A stretch of DNA of 64,000 bases from Streptomyces sindenensis (GTDB lineage: Bacteria > Actinomycetota > Actinomycetes > Streptomycetales > Streptomycetaceae). The notes beneath the pieces were generated by a model. It did no database searches. It had not been told where the DNA came from and saw nothing but the letters and a program-made list of their open reading frames with translations. Within the stretch, counting starts at the first letter, position 1. Each line of letters begins with the position of its first letter. The DNA lies in the NCBI RefSeq assembly GCF_014649035.1, contig NZ_BMSG01000013.1:1-64000 (forward strand). Direction: 5' to 3'. This document shows positions 42,506-51,617 of the stretch, piece after piece. The translations under genes and the position numbers were made by a program.

Positions 42506-43323
42506 GACGCTCCCTTATATGAATGGTCCCGGTTCCAGCGACCGGGCCGTGATGTCGGGGGTTGATCCGGTGTGGACAGGCCGAGGCGGTGGTTGGGCAC
42601 GGTGACGCCCGGTACGCCGGTGGTGCGCTCGGTCTTCGGTACGCGTGGCTCGTACGAGGACTCACATGCCCCGCGCCCCAGGGCGCTCTCCTGCGAACGC
42701 CGCTTGTCCCCGCCCCTGGCCACACACGCCTCTTCGTTCGTCCGACTCCGGTCCCCTTACCCCTGCGTCCCGGCACACAGAAACGTCACAGGAAACTGAG
42801 CCCACGCCTCACCCCCCTGCCCGAACAGTTCGGCTCATCTCACCGGCAGGCCGTCGTCGGCGCCCCCGGGCGACCGTGCGGCGGAAATACATCTGCTGTA
42901 CGGACTCCTCCGGCCCGGCGGCGAACCGATGGCCACTTTTCCGCTCGGGCTTCCACGCCCGACCGTCGAGCATCCGCCCCCCGGTCATCCGGCCCCCCGG
43001 TCTTCAAGCACGGCCGAGTTCCCCCGGGAACGCCCAGAGGGGGAACTCTCCTCGCCCAGTCGGAGACCAAGCGCACCCCGGCCCCGAAACGTCACTCCGG
43101 TCGCTCAGTCCTTCTGCGTATCGCCCTGGCCTTCGCATTCGGCCATGGGCCTGATCAGGGGGGCGGGGTCGCACCGGCCTGCCGGCCGACCGCGCAGCAC
43201 CATCGGCTGACCGCCCGCCCGGCCCCCCCCATGTGACGTTTCAGGAGGGCAGGGCGCTGGGTATAAGGGCACGCCTCTTTTCGGGGGTAAGCCGAAACGG
43301 ACCTCCGATAAGGGGTAAGGGAT
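42506..43323. other. 818-bp gap without a supported gene
   Basis: Long frames exist on both strands (up to 220 codons) but give Arg/Pro/Thr-rich products with no recognisable domain. The right end is less GC-rich and repeats the string GGTAAG or GATAAGGGG just before the amidase start (about 43260-43322), which may include its promoter and ribosome site. A small secreted protein cannot be excluded. Confidence 0.4.
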
Positions 43324-46044
43324 TTGAGTTCGCGTAAGTCGCATGCCTACAGACCGCTGAGCATGAAACGCCGCGCCTGGCTGACCGTCGGGGCCGTCGT
43401 GCTCGGTGGTGCGGGGGTCGTCACAGCCGCTGTGGCCAGTCCCGGCACGGACCCGGTGCGGGAGGGGCTGAAGCCACGCAAGGCCGAGGTGCACTCGCTC
43501 GACTTCAAGGGGACGGGAAGCGAGAAGCGCGATGTGCCGCGCACCAGCACCGAGCCGTTCTCCCTTGTCGGTGTCACCTGGGTGAACCCGGATGCGGAAA
43601 TCGAAGGCACAGCGGAGGTGCGTACGCGCAACCGCGAGACCGGCGAGTGGGGCGACTGGCTGGAGGTGCACCTCGACCAGCACCTCGCCGAGAAGCGGGA
43701 CGCCAGGGCCGATCTGCCCGGCATGTCGGAGCCGCTGTGGGTGGGGCCGTCCGACGCCGTTCAGGGACGTGTACTGAGGGCGGACGGCAAGTCGAGCGCC
43801 GGTCTGCCCAAGGGGCTGGAACTGACCCTGGTGGACCCGGGTGTCACAGCCAAGGAGGCCAAGGCGCCGGGCGCGGACGCGCAGCCGGCGGCGTACGCCC
43901 TCGAAGGGACAGCGACGCCTGCGCCGGCCGCAGCCGCCACGGAGACGGAAACCGCGTCCCCGACACCCACGGACGCGGCCACGCAGACGGCGGGCACGAG
44001 CGCCACGCCGACGGATCCGGTCACTCCGACGGGCACGCCGACCACCACCCCGACGCCGACCACACCGACCGCGCCACCTTCCACGGTGACGCGGCCGCCC
44101 ATGACGCTGCGTACCGGTTGGGGCCCGGACGAGTCGCTGGCCACGAACTACAGCGACCCGGAGTACATCGACAGGATCCAGGCCGTCTTCGTCCACCACA
44201 CGGCCGACTCGAACAACTACAGCTGCTCCGAGTCTCCCGCGATGGTCCGCGCGATCTACGCCTACCATGTGACGCCGCGCCCGGGTTACGAGGGCTGGAA
44301 GGACATCGGCTACAACTTCCTCGTCGACAAGTGCGGCCAGATCTTCGAGGGCCGTGAGGGCGGCGCCGACCTGCCCGTGCTCGGTGCGCACACCTACGGC
44401 TTCAACTCCTACTCCACGAGCGTCGCGCTGCTCGGCAACTTCGAGACGGGCAGGCCCAGCCGGGCCGCCCTGGACTCGGCCGCGCGCGTCGCCGCCTGGA
44501 AGCTCGGCCAGTACGGTGTCAGCCCCAGCGGCACGGTCACGCTGACCGCCGCAGCCGACACCGGCAAGTACCGGGCCGGCGAGAAGGCCACGCTGAGCAC
44601 CATCTCGGGTCACCGCGACGGCTTCGCCACGCTCTGCCCCGGCGTGAACCTCTACAGTGAGCTGCCGGCGATCCGCAGGTTCGCGTCCGGCGCGGGCCGC
44701 AACTCCGCGATCCCGACGTCCGACTTCAACCGCGACGGCATCACCGATCTCGTCATCGGTACGCCGAAGGCCGCGAGCAGCGACGGCAGCGTCCACATCC
44801 TGCCCGGCGGCACGGACGGCCCCGTCGCCGCGGCGCGCCGCACGATCGACCAGAGCAGCCCGGGTGTGCCCGGCACCTCCGAGAGCGACGACCGGTTCGG
44901 TTCCTCCACGGCGTACGGCGACCTGAACGGTGACGGTTTCGCCGACCTGATCGTCGGCGCCCCCGGCGAGAACGGGGTGACCGGGCAGGCCAACACCGGT
45001 TCCGTCACCGCGCTGTACGGCCCCGCGCTCACCACGGGCAAGCTGTACTGGACCAACTCGGACACCCGGACCGCGGACGAAGGGCTCGGCACGACCGTCG
45101 CGGCGGGCGACTTCAACGCCGACGGCAAGGCGGACATCTTCTCCGTCGCACCTGGCGTCCCGGGCCGCTGGTACGCCTGGGACTCCGCGTCCGGCGTGGG
45201 TACGAGGGGCTATCTGGACACGGCTACGTCGTACACGGGCCGCGTCTCCTACTCCTCGGCGTCGACCGGCGACTTCAACGGTGACGGTTACGCCGACGCG
45301 GCGGTCTCGTTCCGTGACACGGAGGGCAAGGGCCGCCTGGTGTGGCTGAAGGGCTCACCGACCGGTCTGCAGCGGGTCGGCATGCTGACCGCGCCCGGCG
45401 GTCGTTCGCTGGCCGCGGGTGACCTCAACGGCGACGGCTACACCGACCTCGCCGTCGGGCAGCCGTCCGCCACCGAGTCGGGTCACACCGCCGTGGGCGG
45501 CGCCGTTACCGCGGTCTTCGGTTCGTCGGCGGGCCTGACCTCCGCGGGGACCAAGACCCTGCACCAGGACACGACCAGCGTTCCCGGCCTTGACGAGAGC
45601 GGCGATGGCATGGGTGCGTCCGTTTCCATCGGTGACGTCGACCTCGACGGGTACGCCGACATCCTGGTCGGCCTGCCGGGCGAGAACGTAACCCGCAACG
45701 ACGTTTCGTACGTCAACGCCGGCTCGACGCTGCTCCTGCGTTCCACCTCCACCGGACCCACGGGCACGGGCGCCGTCATCTACTCGCAGGACACCAAGGG
45801 TGTGCCGGGCACGTCCGAGCGAGACGACCGCTTCGGCTCGGCAGTCTCCCTGACCGACCTGTCCGGGTACAGCCGGGCGGATGTGGCGATCGGCGCCGAG
45901 GGCGAGGACGCCGGCAACGGCACCGTCCTCCAGCTCGACAACAGCAGCGCATCGGGCATCGTCACCACCTCGGGCGTCTTCTACGGCCTCACCGAGCTGG
46001 GCACTCCCGCGGCCGCTCGCATCGGCAAGGTGCTCCACCCGTAG
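43324..46044 (+). CDS. Secreted PGRP/amidase-2 protein with FG-GAP repeats
   Basis: This 906-residue exported protein has a signal sequence (AWLTVGAVVLGGAGVVTAAVA), an N-terminal accessory domain, a Thr/Pro linker (about 195-255), a peptidoglycan-recognition amidase domain (about 260-445) and FG-GAP/VCBS repeats to the end. Zn-ligand candidates are in AVFVHHTADSNN, AHTYGFNS and ISGHRDGF...LCPG; the amidase splits MurNAc-L-Ala bonds. The repeats include DFNRDGITDLVIGTP, DLNGDGFADLIVGAPGE and DVDLDGYADILVGLPGE, each with a Ca2+-binding DxNxDGxxD core and together forming a beta-propeller. TTG is used because TAAGGG lies just before it; an internal ATG lacks a ribosome site. Confidence 0.88.
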   Translation: MSSRKSHAYRPLSMKRRAWLTVGAVVLGGAGVVTAAVASPGTDPVREGLKPRKAEVHSLDFKGTGSEKRDVPRTSTEPFSLVGVTWVNPDAEIEGTAEVRTRNRETGEWGDWLEVHLDQHLAEKRDARADLPGMSEPLWVGPSDAVQGRVLRADGKSSAGLPKGLELTLVDPGVTAKEAKAPGADAQPAAYALEGTATPAPAAAATETETASPTPTDAATQTAGTSATPTDPVTPTGTPTTTPTPTTPTAPPSTVTRPPMTLRTGWGPDESLATNYSDPEYIDRIQAVFVHHTADSNNYSCSESPAMVRAIYAYHVTPRPGYEGWKDIGYNFLVDKCGQIFEGREGGADLPVLGAHTYGFNSYSTSVALLGNFETGRPSRAALDSAARVAAWKLGQYGVSPSGTVTLTAAADTGKYRAGEKATLSTISGHRDGFATLCPGVNLYSELPAIRRFASGAGRNSAIPTSDFNRDGITDLVIGTPKAASSDGSVHILPGGTDGPVAAARRTIDQSSPGVPGTSESDDRFGSSTAYGDLNGDGFADLIVGAPGENGVTGQANTGSVTALYGPALTTGKLYWTNSDTRTADEGLGTTVAAGDFNADGKADIFSVAPGVPGRWYAWDSASGVGTRGYLDTATSYTGRVSYSSASTGDFNGDGYADAAVSFRDTEGKGRLVWLKGSPTGLQRVGMLTAPGGRSLAAGDLNGDGYTDLAVGQPSATESGHTAVGGAVTAVFGSSAGLTSAGTKTLHQDTTSVPGLDESGDGMGASVSIGDVDLDGYADILVGLPGENVTRNDVSYVNAGSTLLLRSTSTGPTGTGAVIYSQDTKGVPGTSERDDRFGSAVSLTDLSGYSRADVAIGAEGEDAGNGTVLQLDNSSASGIVTTSGVFYGLTELGTPAAARIGKVLHP

Positions 46045-46093
46045 GGTCTCCCACCGTGAGGCGAGCGCCACGCGCGCACGCGCCACGCAGGAG

Positions 46094-46129
46094 GACGGGG
46101 CTCTCCCGCGAAGGAGGGCCCCGTCTTTT
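46094..46129. terminator. Terminator after the amidase gene
   Basis: GACGGGGCTCTCC and GGAGGGCCCCGTC pair (one G-T) around CGCGAA and are followed by TTTT. It lies between the amidase and the convergent xylanase gene. It is the only textbook intrinsic terminator in the window. Confidence 0.85.
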
Positions 46130-46253
46130 CCTGGCCGACCGCGCGTGCCGGGGCCCGGGGTGACGCCGGGCCCGGCACGGTCACAGCCTCGGCGCCCTCG
46201 TCGCCGCACCGCAGGCCGTCATCGGTTCATCCGTTCGCCTGTGGCAGGTCCCG

Positions 46254-47687
46254 TCAGGTGAGGGTCCAGCGCTGGTTACTGCCGTTCGAGCAGGAGTAGA
46301 GCTGGATCTGGGTGCCGTTGGCGGTGCCGGTTCCGACGGCGTCGAGGCAGAGGCCGGACTGGACGCCGACGATGGATCCGTCGGAGTTGACCCGCCACTT
46401 CTGGTTGTCACCGCCCCAGCAGCTGTAGATCTGGACCTTGCTGCCGTTGCTCGTGCCGGCGGCGTCCAGGCATTTGTTGCCGTAGACCCGGAACTCACCC
46501 GCGTCGGTGGCCGCCCACTGCTGGTTGGCGCCGCTGCCGCAGTCCCACAGCTGGAGCTGGGTGCCGTCGGCGGTGCCGGAGTTGGGCACGTCCAGACAGC
46601 GGCCCGAACCGACGCCCTTGATCTGTCCGGAACCCGCCGGGGGCTCCGTTGTGCCGCCGCCGTTGAGTGCGTTGAGGACGGCCGAGTAGGCGGCCTTCTT
46701 GCTCCCGTCGTTGTTGAACAGCAGCGGTGTGTGCTCCGGTCGCCAGGAGTCGCTGTCGCGCACACCCCAGACGGTGACGCCGAGGCAGCGCTCGACGGCC
46801 AGGCAGTCATGGGTCACGTTGGCGTAGGTCGTGGGCGAGGCGCCCTGGATGTCCAGCTCGGTGACGGCCACGTCGACTCCGAGGGCGGCAAAGTTCTGCA
46901 GCGTGGTACGGAAGTTGCTGTTGTAGGGGCTGCCGTTGTTGAAGTGCGCCTGGAAGCCGACGCAGTCGATCGGCACGCCGCGCTGCTTGAAGTCCCGGAC
47001 CATGGAGTACATGGCCTGGGTCTTGGCCCAGGTCCAGTTCTCGACGTTGTAGTCGTTGTAGCAGAGCTTGGCGGACGGGTCGGCGGCGCGAGCGGTGCGG
47101 AAGGCGAGTTCGATCCAGTCGTTGCCGCTGCGCTGCAGGTTGGAGTCGCGTCGGGCTCCGGAACTACCGTCGGCGAAGGCCTCGTTCACGACGTCCCACT
47201 GGACGATCTTGCCCTTGTAGTGGGCCATCACGCCGTTGATGTGGCCGATCATCGCCTGGCGCAGGTCGTTGCCGCTGAGGCTCTGCATCCAGCCGGGTTG
47301 CTGGGAGTGCCAGGCCAGGGTGTGGCCACGCACCTCCTTGCCGTTCTGCACCGCCCAGTTGTAGACACGGTCGGCGGCGCTGAAGTTGAACTGGCCCCGC
47401 TGCGGTTCGGTGGCGTCGATCTTCATCTCGTTCTCGGCCGTCACCATGGTGAACTCGCGGTTCGCGATCGACGCGTACGTCGAATCGCCCAGCCGGCCCG
47501 AGGCGATGGCGGTGCCGAAGTAGCGGCCGCTCTGGGCCGCCGCGGCGCCCAGCGTGCTCTCCGCGGCGTGGGCTTCCGGTGGTGCGACCAGCGCGGCGGA
47601 CGCACCGAGGGCGCCGACGACCAGCGCTAACAGCAGGCTGCGAGCTTTCCGGCGGACACCGGGCCCGGGAAGGGCGTAAGAGCCCAT
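46254..47687 (-). CDS. xlnA: GH10 endo-1,4-beta-xylanase with CBM13
   Basis: This 477-residue secreted enzyme, the same length as S. lividans XlnA, cuts the xylan backbone. The signal peptide ends at about residue 41 (PPEAHAAES). The GH10 barrel carries the acid/base Glu169 in VQWDVVNEAFAD and nucleophile Glu277 in VAVTELDIQ. A linker with GGGTTEPPAGS leads to a ricin-type CBM13 (about 355-477), whose three subdomains each show the GRCLDVPN or KCLDAAG and QxW pattern. It is divergent from the GH62 gene, with CGAAA-type operators in the shared promoter region. Confidence 0.95.
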   Translation of the reverse strand: MGSYALPGPGVRRKARSLLLALVVGALGASAALVAPPEAHAAESTLGAAAAQSGRYFGTAIASGRLGDSTYASIANREFTMVTAENEMKIDATEPQRGQFNFSAADRVYNWAVQNGKEVRGHTLAWHSQQPGWMQSLSGNDLRQAMIGHINGVMAHYKGKIVQWDVVNEAFADGSSGARRDSNLQRSGNDWIELAFRTARAADPSAKLCYNDYNVENWTWAKTQAMYSMVRDFKQRGVPIDCVGFQAHFNNGSPYNSNFRTTLQNFAALGVDVAVTELDIQGASPTTYANVTHDCLAVERCLGVTVWGVRDSDSWRPEHTPLLFNNDGSKKAAYSAVLNALNGGGTTEPPAGSGQIKGVGSGRCLDVPNSGTADGTQLQLWDCGSGANQQWAATDAGEFRVYGNKCLDAAGTSNGSKVQIYSCWGGDNQKWRVNSDGSIVGVQSGLCLDAVGTGTANGTQIQLYSCSNGSNQRWTLT

Positions 47688-47852
47688 GACTGTGCCTCCA
47701 AGGTGGAATCACGAAAGGACTGAGGGGGTGCGCGGATCTGCTGTGCGGGACACAGGGCCGCGGCCGACGTTCGGTATCGCGGACCACGGTCAGTTCCTCA
47801 GACACGGATGATTGAGGCATCGATGATGGGCCGTCAATACTCCTCGCAGCAC
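47688..47852. other. xlnA promoter-proximal region
   Basis: No gene is seen. The stretch runs from the xlnA start to the operator and contains the ribosome site and probably the promoter. Confidence 0.4.
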
Positions 47853-47878
47853 AAGTTTCGATTGGTGACTCGAAACTT
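47853..47878. promoter_or_regulatory. Xylan-regulator operator, inverted repeat
   Basis: AAGTTTCGA and TCGAAACTT form a perfect 9-bp inverted repeat with an 8-nt spacer, about 165 bp upstream of the xylanase start. It matches in layout the repeat before the xylobiose operon at 57423, and probably binds the LacI-type regulator encoded in this window. Confidence 0.65.
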
Positions 47879-48160
47879 TCAGACACCCTGGTGGGGAGAA
47901 TGTGGCCCCGGTGAAGTCGTCGGCGAAGGTCGTGGGGTCGCGGTCGGGGTGAGTGCTCGGACGTTGTCTGCTCGGCTTTATCCCTCCATATATGCGCCGT
48001 GGGCTGGGAGAACCGCATGAGCGCACCCAGGGGAGGTGTGCTGGGTGCGATCGCTTGTCCGGGGGCGAGGGGGAGATGCTGGCTATGGGCGGACCAGTGG
48101 CAAGCCTTGACCGGAGAACCCGGCGTCCCTAGCTTGTGGCGTCGGAGATCCGGGAGTCCT

Positions 48161-48175
48161 CGAAACTTTCGAAAC
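48161..48175. promoter_or_regulatory. Xylan-regulator operator near the GH62 gene
   Basis: CGAAACTTTCGAAAC contains the odd palindrome CGAAA-C-TTTCG and the even palindrome TTTCGAAA, and a further TTCTCGAA half-site follows. It lies 75 bp before the GH62 start and shares the CGAAAC core with the operators at 47853 and 57423. Confidence 0.6.
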
Positions 48176-48249
48176 CGTTCTCGAACCCACGGCACTCCGC
48201 TCCGCTGTTCATCAGGGTCACCTCAGCTCACTCTCAGGAGGCGCAGCTC

Positions 48250-49716
48250 ATGTGGTATCGCCACTCGTCCCCGGCCCGGCCCAGACGCCTGCTCGCGGTC
48301 CTTGCACCCTTGTTACTCGTTGCCACCTTCCTCGGTGCCCAGCCCGCCGAGGCGGCGACCGTGGACCCCGACGCCTCGTACGTGCTGGTCAATCGCAACA
48401 GCGGCAAGGCCCTGGACGTCTACAACAGGGCGACCGGCGACGGCGCCCGCATCACTCAGTGGACCAGGAACGATCAGAGCCAGCAGCAGTGGCAGTTCGT
48501 CGATTCCGGCGGCGGCTACTACCGCATCAAGTCCCGCCATTCCGGCAAGGTGCTGGACGTCTACAACTGGTCCACCGCGAACGGCGGATCGATCGTCCAG
48601 TGGACCGATCTGAACGCCGCCAACCAGCAATGGCGACTGGCCGACAGCCCGGACGGCTACGTGAGGTTCATCTCGCGCCACAGCGGCAAGGCCCTTGAGG
48701 TACAAGGCGCCTCCACCGCCGACAACGCGAACACCGTCCAGTACGACGACTGGGGCGGCGCCAACCAGCAGTGGCAGCTCGTCAAGGTCGGCGGTGGCGG
48801 TACCGGCCCGTGCGATCTTCCGGGGACCTACCGCTGGGCATCGTCGGGCCCGTTGGCGCAGCCCAGGCCGGGGTGGGTCTCGTTGAAGGACTTCACCGTC
48901 GTCCCCTACGAGGGCAAACAGCTCGTGTACGCGACGACGCACGACACGGGGACGCGGTGGGGCTCGATGAACTTCGGTCTGTTCTCCGATTGGTCGCAGA
49001 TGGCCTCGGCCGATCAGAACGCGATGTCGGCTTCCACCGTCGCGCCCACGCTCTTCTACTTCGCACCGAAGAGTGTCTGGGTGCTCGCCTACCAGTGGGG
49101 CGGGTCCGCCTTCTCCTACCGGACGTCGAGCGATCCGACCGACCCGAACGGCTGGTCATCCCCGCAGGTGCTCTTCTCCGGAAGCATTCCCGACTCCGGA
49201 ACGGGCCCCATCGACCAGACGCTCATCGGTGACGGGACGAACATGTACCTGTTCTTCGCCGGCGACAACGGCAAGATCTACCGGGCCGACATGCCGATCG
49301 GGAACTTCCCGGGCAGCTTCGGCTCGACCTCGACAGTGATCATGAGCGATACGACGAACAACCTGTTCGAAGCCCCGCAGGTCTACAAGCTGCAGGGCCA
49401 GAACCGCTACCTCATGATCGTCGAGGCGATCGGCTCGCAGGGTCGCTACTTCCGCTCGTTCACGGCCACCAGCCTGAACGGCGCGTGGACACCCCAGGCG
49501 GCGACCGAGGGCAACCCCTTCGCCGGCAAGGCCAACAGTGGCGCCGCCTGGACCAATGACATCAGCCACGGCGAACTGATCCGCTCGAACCCCGACCAGA
49601 CCATGACCGTCGATCCCTGCCATCTGCAGATGCTCTACCAGGGGCGCAGCCCCGACTCCGGCGGCGACTACGGCCTCCTGCCCTACCGCCCTGGTCTGCT
49701 GACGCTCCAGCGCTGA
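48250..49716 (+). CDS. abfB: GH62 alpha-L-arabinofuranosidase with CBM13
   Basis: This 488-residue secreted enzyme removes arabinose side chains from arabinoxylan. After a signal peptide ending AEAAT comes an N-terminal ricin-type CBM13 (about 45-180; SGKALDVYN and QQQWQF repeats), then the GH62 propeller: PGTYRWASSGPLAQPRPGW, TVVPYEGKQLVYATTHD, YFAPKSVWVLAYQWGG, GTGPIDQTLIGDG, FEAPQVYKLQGQNRYLMIVEA and HGELIRSNPDQTM. AGGAGG lies 7 nt before the ATG. It is divergent from xlnA, so the two xylan enzymes are likely co-regulated. Confidence 0.93.
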   Translation: MWYRHSSPARPRRLLAVLAPLLLVATFLGAQPAEAATVDPDASYVLVNRNSGKALDVYNRATGDGARITQWTRNDQSQQQWQFVDSGGGYYRIKSRHSGKVLDVYNWSTANGGSIVQWTDLNAANQQWRLADSPDGYVRFISRHSGKALEVQGASTADNANTVQYDDWGGANQQWQLVKVGGGGTGPCDLPGTYRWASSGPLAQPRPGWVSLKDFTVVPYEGKQLVYATTHDTGTRWGSMNFGLFSDWSQMASADQNAMSASTVAPTLFYFAPKSVWVLAYQWGGSAFSYRTSSDPTDPNGWSSPQVLFSGSIPDSGTGPIDQTLIGDGTNMYLFFAGDNGKIYRADMPIGNFPGSFGSTSTVIMSDTTNNLFEAPQVYKLQGQNRYLMIVEAIGSQGRYFRSFTATSLNGAWTPQAATEGNPFAGKANSGAAWTNDISHGELIRSNPDQTMTVDPCHLQMLYQGRSPDSGGDYGLLPYRPGLLTLQR

Positions 49717-49754
49717 CGACGTGACACATGCCCGGCTCCGACAGGGGCCGTGGC

Positions 49755-49783
49755 GGCGGGCTCGGCGGAAGGCCGAGCCCGCC
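49755..49783. terminator. 12-bp stem between convergent genes
   Basis: GGCGGGCTCGGC and GCCGAGCCCGCC are exact complements around a 5-nt loop, midway between the GH62 gene and the convergent LPMO gene. It is a likely bidirectional terminator. Confidence 0.75.
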
Positions 49784-49802
49784 AGGTCTGCCGCGTCCGC
49801 GG

Positions 49803-50891
49803 TTACGGGGTGACGCAGCCGATCGAACCGACCGGGAAGTCGTTGCCGGCCGAGGTCGCGGTGAACCCGAAGGTGACGCTGCCCTCCGGTGCGATGGTGC
49901 GGTTGTGGTCGAGGTTCCTCACCGTGAGCGTGCCGTCGGGCTCCGTGGTCAGCGCGCCGTTCCACACGCTGCTGATCTCGGTGCCCGCGCCGGGCTTCCA
50001 CCGGACGGCCCAGCCCTCACGCGCCGTCGTGCCGTGGTTCATGACCTCCACCGAACCCTGGAACCCGCCGCTCCAGGAGTTGGTCACGTTGTACAGGGCC
50101 ATGCACCCGGTGTGCGGGTCGGTGGGTGTCGGAGTCGGGGTCGGAGTGGGCGTCGGATTCGGAGTGCCGCCCGAGCCGCGGATGCCGGTCACCTCGCCGT
50201 TGCCGCCGTCGAAGACGATGTCGGAGCAGGAGAAGAAGTTCTCCTGGCTGTCCGAGCGCACCCACTGGATGAACATGACCGCGTCACCCGAGCGGCCCGA
50301 GGGCAGGTCCAGGTCCCAGTAGTAGTGACCGTCGTCGGTGCCGGGCCCGCCCGACTGCGGCGGGTCGGAGACGGTCCCGATCAGCTCCAGGTCGTCCCAG
50401 CCCAGCTCGGTGCTGGGCGAGTAGCCGGGCTTGGACACGTACACCCGGAACGAGCCCGGGTGTGCCGCCCAGTTGCTGTGCTTGATCTGGATCGTCCTTC
50501 CGGACGTCAGGTGCGTCCGTGGCCAGTCGGAGCGCGGGGCGTTGTAGCCGGTGAAGTCGTACGGTGACCGGTCGCCGGCGCTGCACAGCTTTCCGTCCGG
50601 TACGTAACCGGCGCCTCGCCCGCCCGCGTTGGAGTCGAGTACGGCGAACCAGTTGTACAGCGCGGTCGGGCCGCTCTCTTCGAGCGCGGCCCTGCACGCC
50701 GGGTTTGTCGGGTCCAGAGCGCCGGTGGCGGTCTTGGCGTCCAGCATGCAGAGGTAGGTACGCGATCCCGGCGTCATCGTGACGCCGTGTGCCTGCGCGC
50801 TGCCCTGGCCCATTAAGGACAGGCCGATTCCGCCGAGCAGTGTCGCGAGCACCGCCGCCAGGAAGGCGAACAGCTTCTTGCGTCGGGCCAT
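49803..50891 (-). CDS. AA10 lytic polysaccharide monooxygenase with CBM2
   Basis: This 362-residue enzyme closely matches the layout of S. coelicolor CelS2, a cellulose-active copper LPMO. Signal cleavage after GQGSAQA exposes His35 as the mature N-terminus (HGVTMTPGSRTYLC). His144 in NWAAHPGSF completes the copper histidine brace, and PGSRTYLCMLDAK and the ENFFSCSDIVF segment are family-typical. A Pro/Thr linker precedes a C-terminal CBM2 (CMALYNVTNSWSGGFQGSVEV...). AGGAGA lies before the ATG, rejecting the 50-residue extension. A CebR-type operator lies upstream and the GH9 cellulase is divergent. Confidence 0.95.
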   Translation of the reverse strand: MARRKKLFAFLAAVLATLLGGIGLSLMGQGSAQAHGVTMTPGSRTYLCMLDAKTATGALDPTNPACRAALEESGPTALYNWFAVLDSNAGGRGAGYVPDGKLCSAGDRSPYDFTGYNAPRSDWPRTHLTSGRTIQIKHSNWAAHPGSFRVYVSKPGYSPSTELGWDDLELIGTVSDPPQSGGPGTDDGHYYWDLDLPSGRSGDAVMFIQWVRSDSQENFFSCSDIVFDGGNGEVTGIRGSGGTPNPTPTPTPTPTPTDPHTGCMALYNVTNSWSGGFQGSVEVMNHGTTAREGWAVRWKPGAGTEISSVWNGALTTEPDGTLTVRNLDHNRTIAPEGSVTFGFTATSAGNDFPVGSIGCVTP

Positions 50892-51312
50892 GAGGTTCTC
50901 CTGTGCCTGAGGGGGAACGTTCTTCCGGTTGCGCTTCTCTCTCGCGGCCGCCGTCGTGCGGGGGCCCGTGGGTGGACCGGCCGGCGCACCGCGGGAGTCG
51001 AAAGTGCGGGGACCGGCAGGCGAGGACCGCGGTGACGTCACCGGGGCCGCGCCCTGGACCTGGGGGACATGAGGGAGGCGGGGCCGATGCGTGTGCGCCC
51101 CGGTTCACGCGCGGCGGTGCCGTTGGGGCCGGGGCCGGGGCCGGGGCTGTACGGGCGGTATCCCGACGCGGACCGGGCCGACGCCGGTGAGCGGGATGAG
51201 CAGGCTGTGCGTGGTCCCGGGGGAGTGTGCTGACGCTCGCATGCGGGGCCTCTCCAGGAGGGGTGACCGGATGGGGCGATCACGGAATCGGAAGCGCCCG
51301 GCCGTTCAGCTC
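50892..51312. other. Divergent LPMO/GH9 promoter region, LPMO side
   Basis: No gene is seen in the first 420 bases of the 726-bp divergent region. The CebR-type operators that follow are listed separately. Confidence 0.5.
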
Positions 51313-51326
51313 TGGGAGCGCTCCCA
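51313..51326. promoter_or_regulatory. CebR-type operator, LPMO side
   Basis: TGGGAGCGCTCCCA is the perfect palindrome known as the CebR (cellobiose/cellulose repressor) box of Streptomyces. It is the upstream copy of two in this divergent region. Confidence 0.9.
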
Positions 51327-51569
51327 CCGCTTACCTTATGGACTGTAAGAGTGTTGCCGTGCTCCTGACAACCCGCTGGTGTCCCCTTGCCGAAGTCGTG
51401 CCGAGCGGATCGACGGGCACGGGGCGGGGCGGGGCGGCCCGTCGAGCGCACCCGGGCGGCAGCGCGGCGGGCGTCCTCGCACCTCGGCCCGGGCTGTCGC
51501 CTTCCGTGACCCCGGCAAGGCGACGAATCCTGTGCAACCGCTTGACGGCGCGTGCTCCGGCCTTGAAGT

Positions 51570-51583
51570 TGGGAGCGCTCCCA
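51570..51583. promoter_or_regulatory. CebR-type operator, GH9 side
   Basis: A second perfect TGGGAGCGCTCCCA lies 34 bp before the GH9 start. The pair implies cellulose-responsive repression of both the LPMO and the cellulase. The CebR gene itself is not in the window. Confidence 0.92.
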
Positions 51584-51617
51584 CTTCTGTCCGCGCCTCT
51601 CTCGTAAGGACTTCAGT

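Noticed and set aside
43105..44796. 563-residue minus-strand frame
   Set aside because: It is antisense to the amidase gene, and its product is Val/Arg-rich with no recognisable domain.
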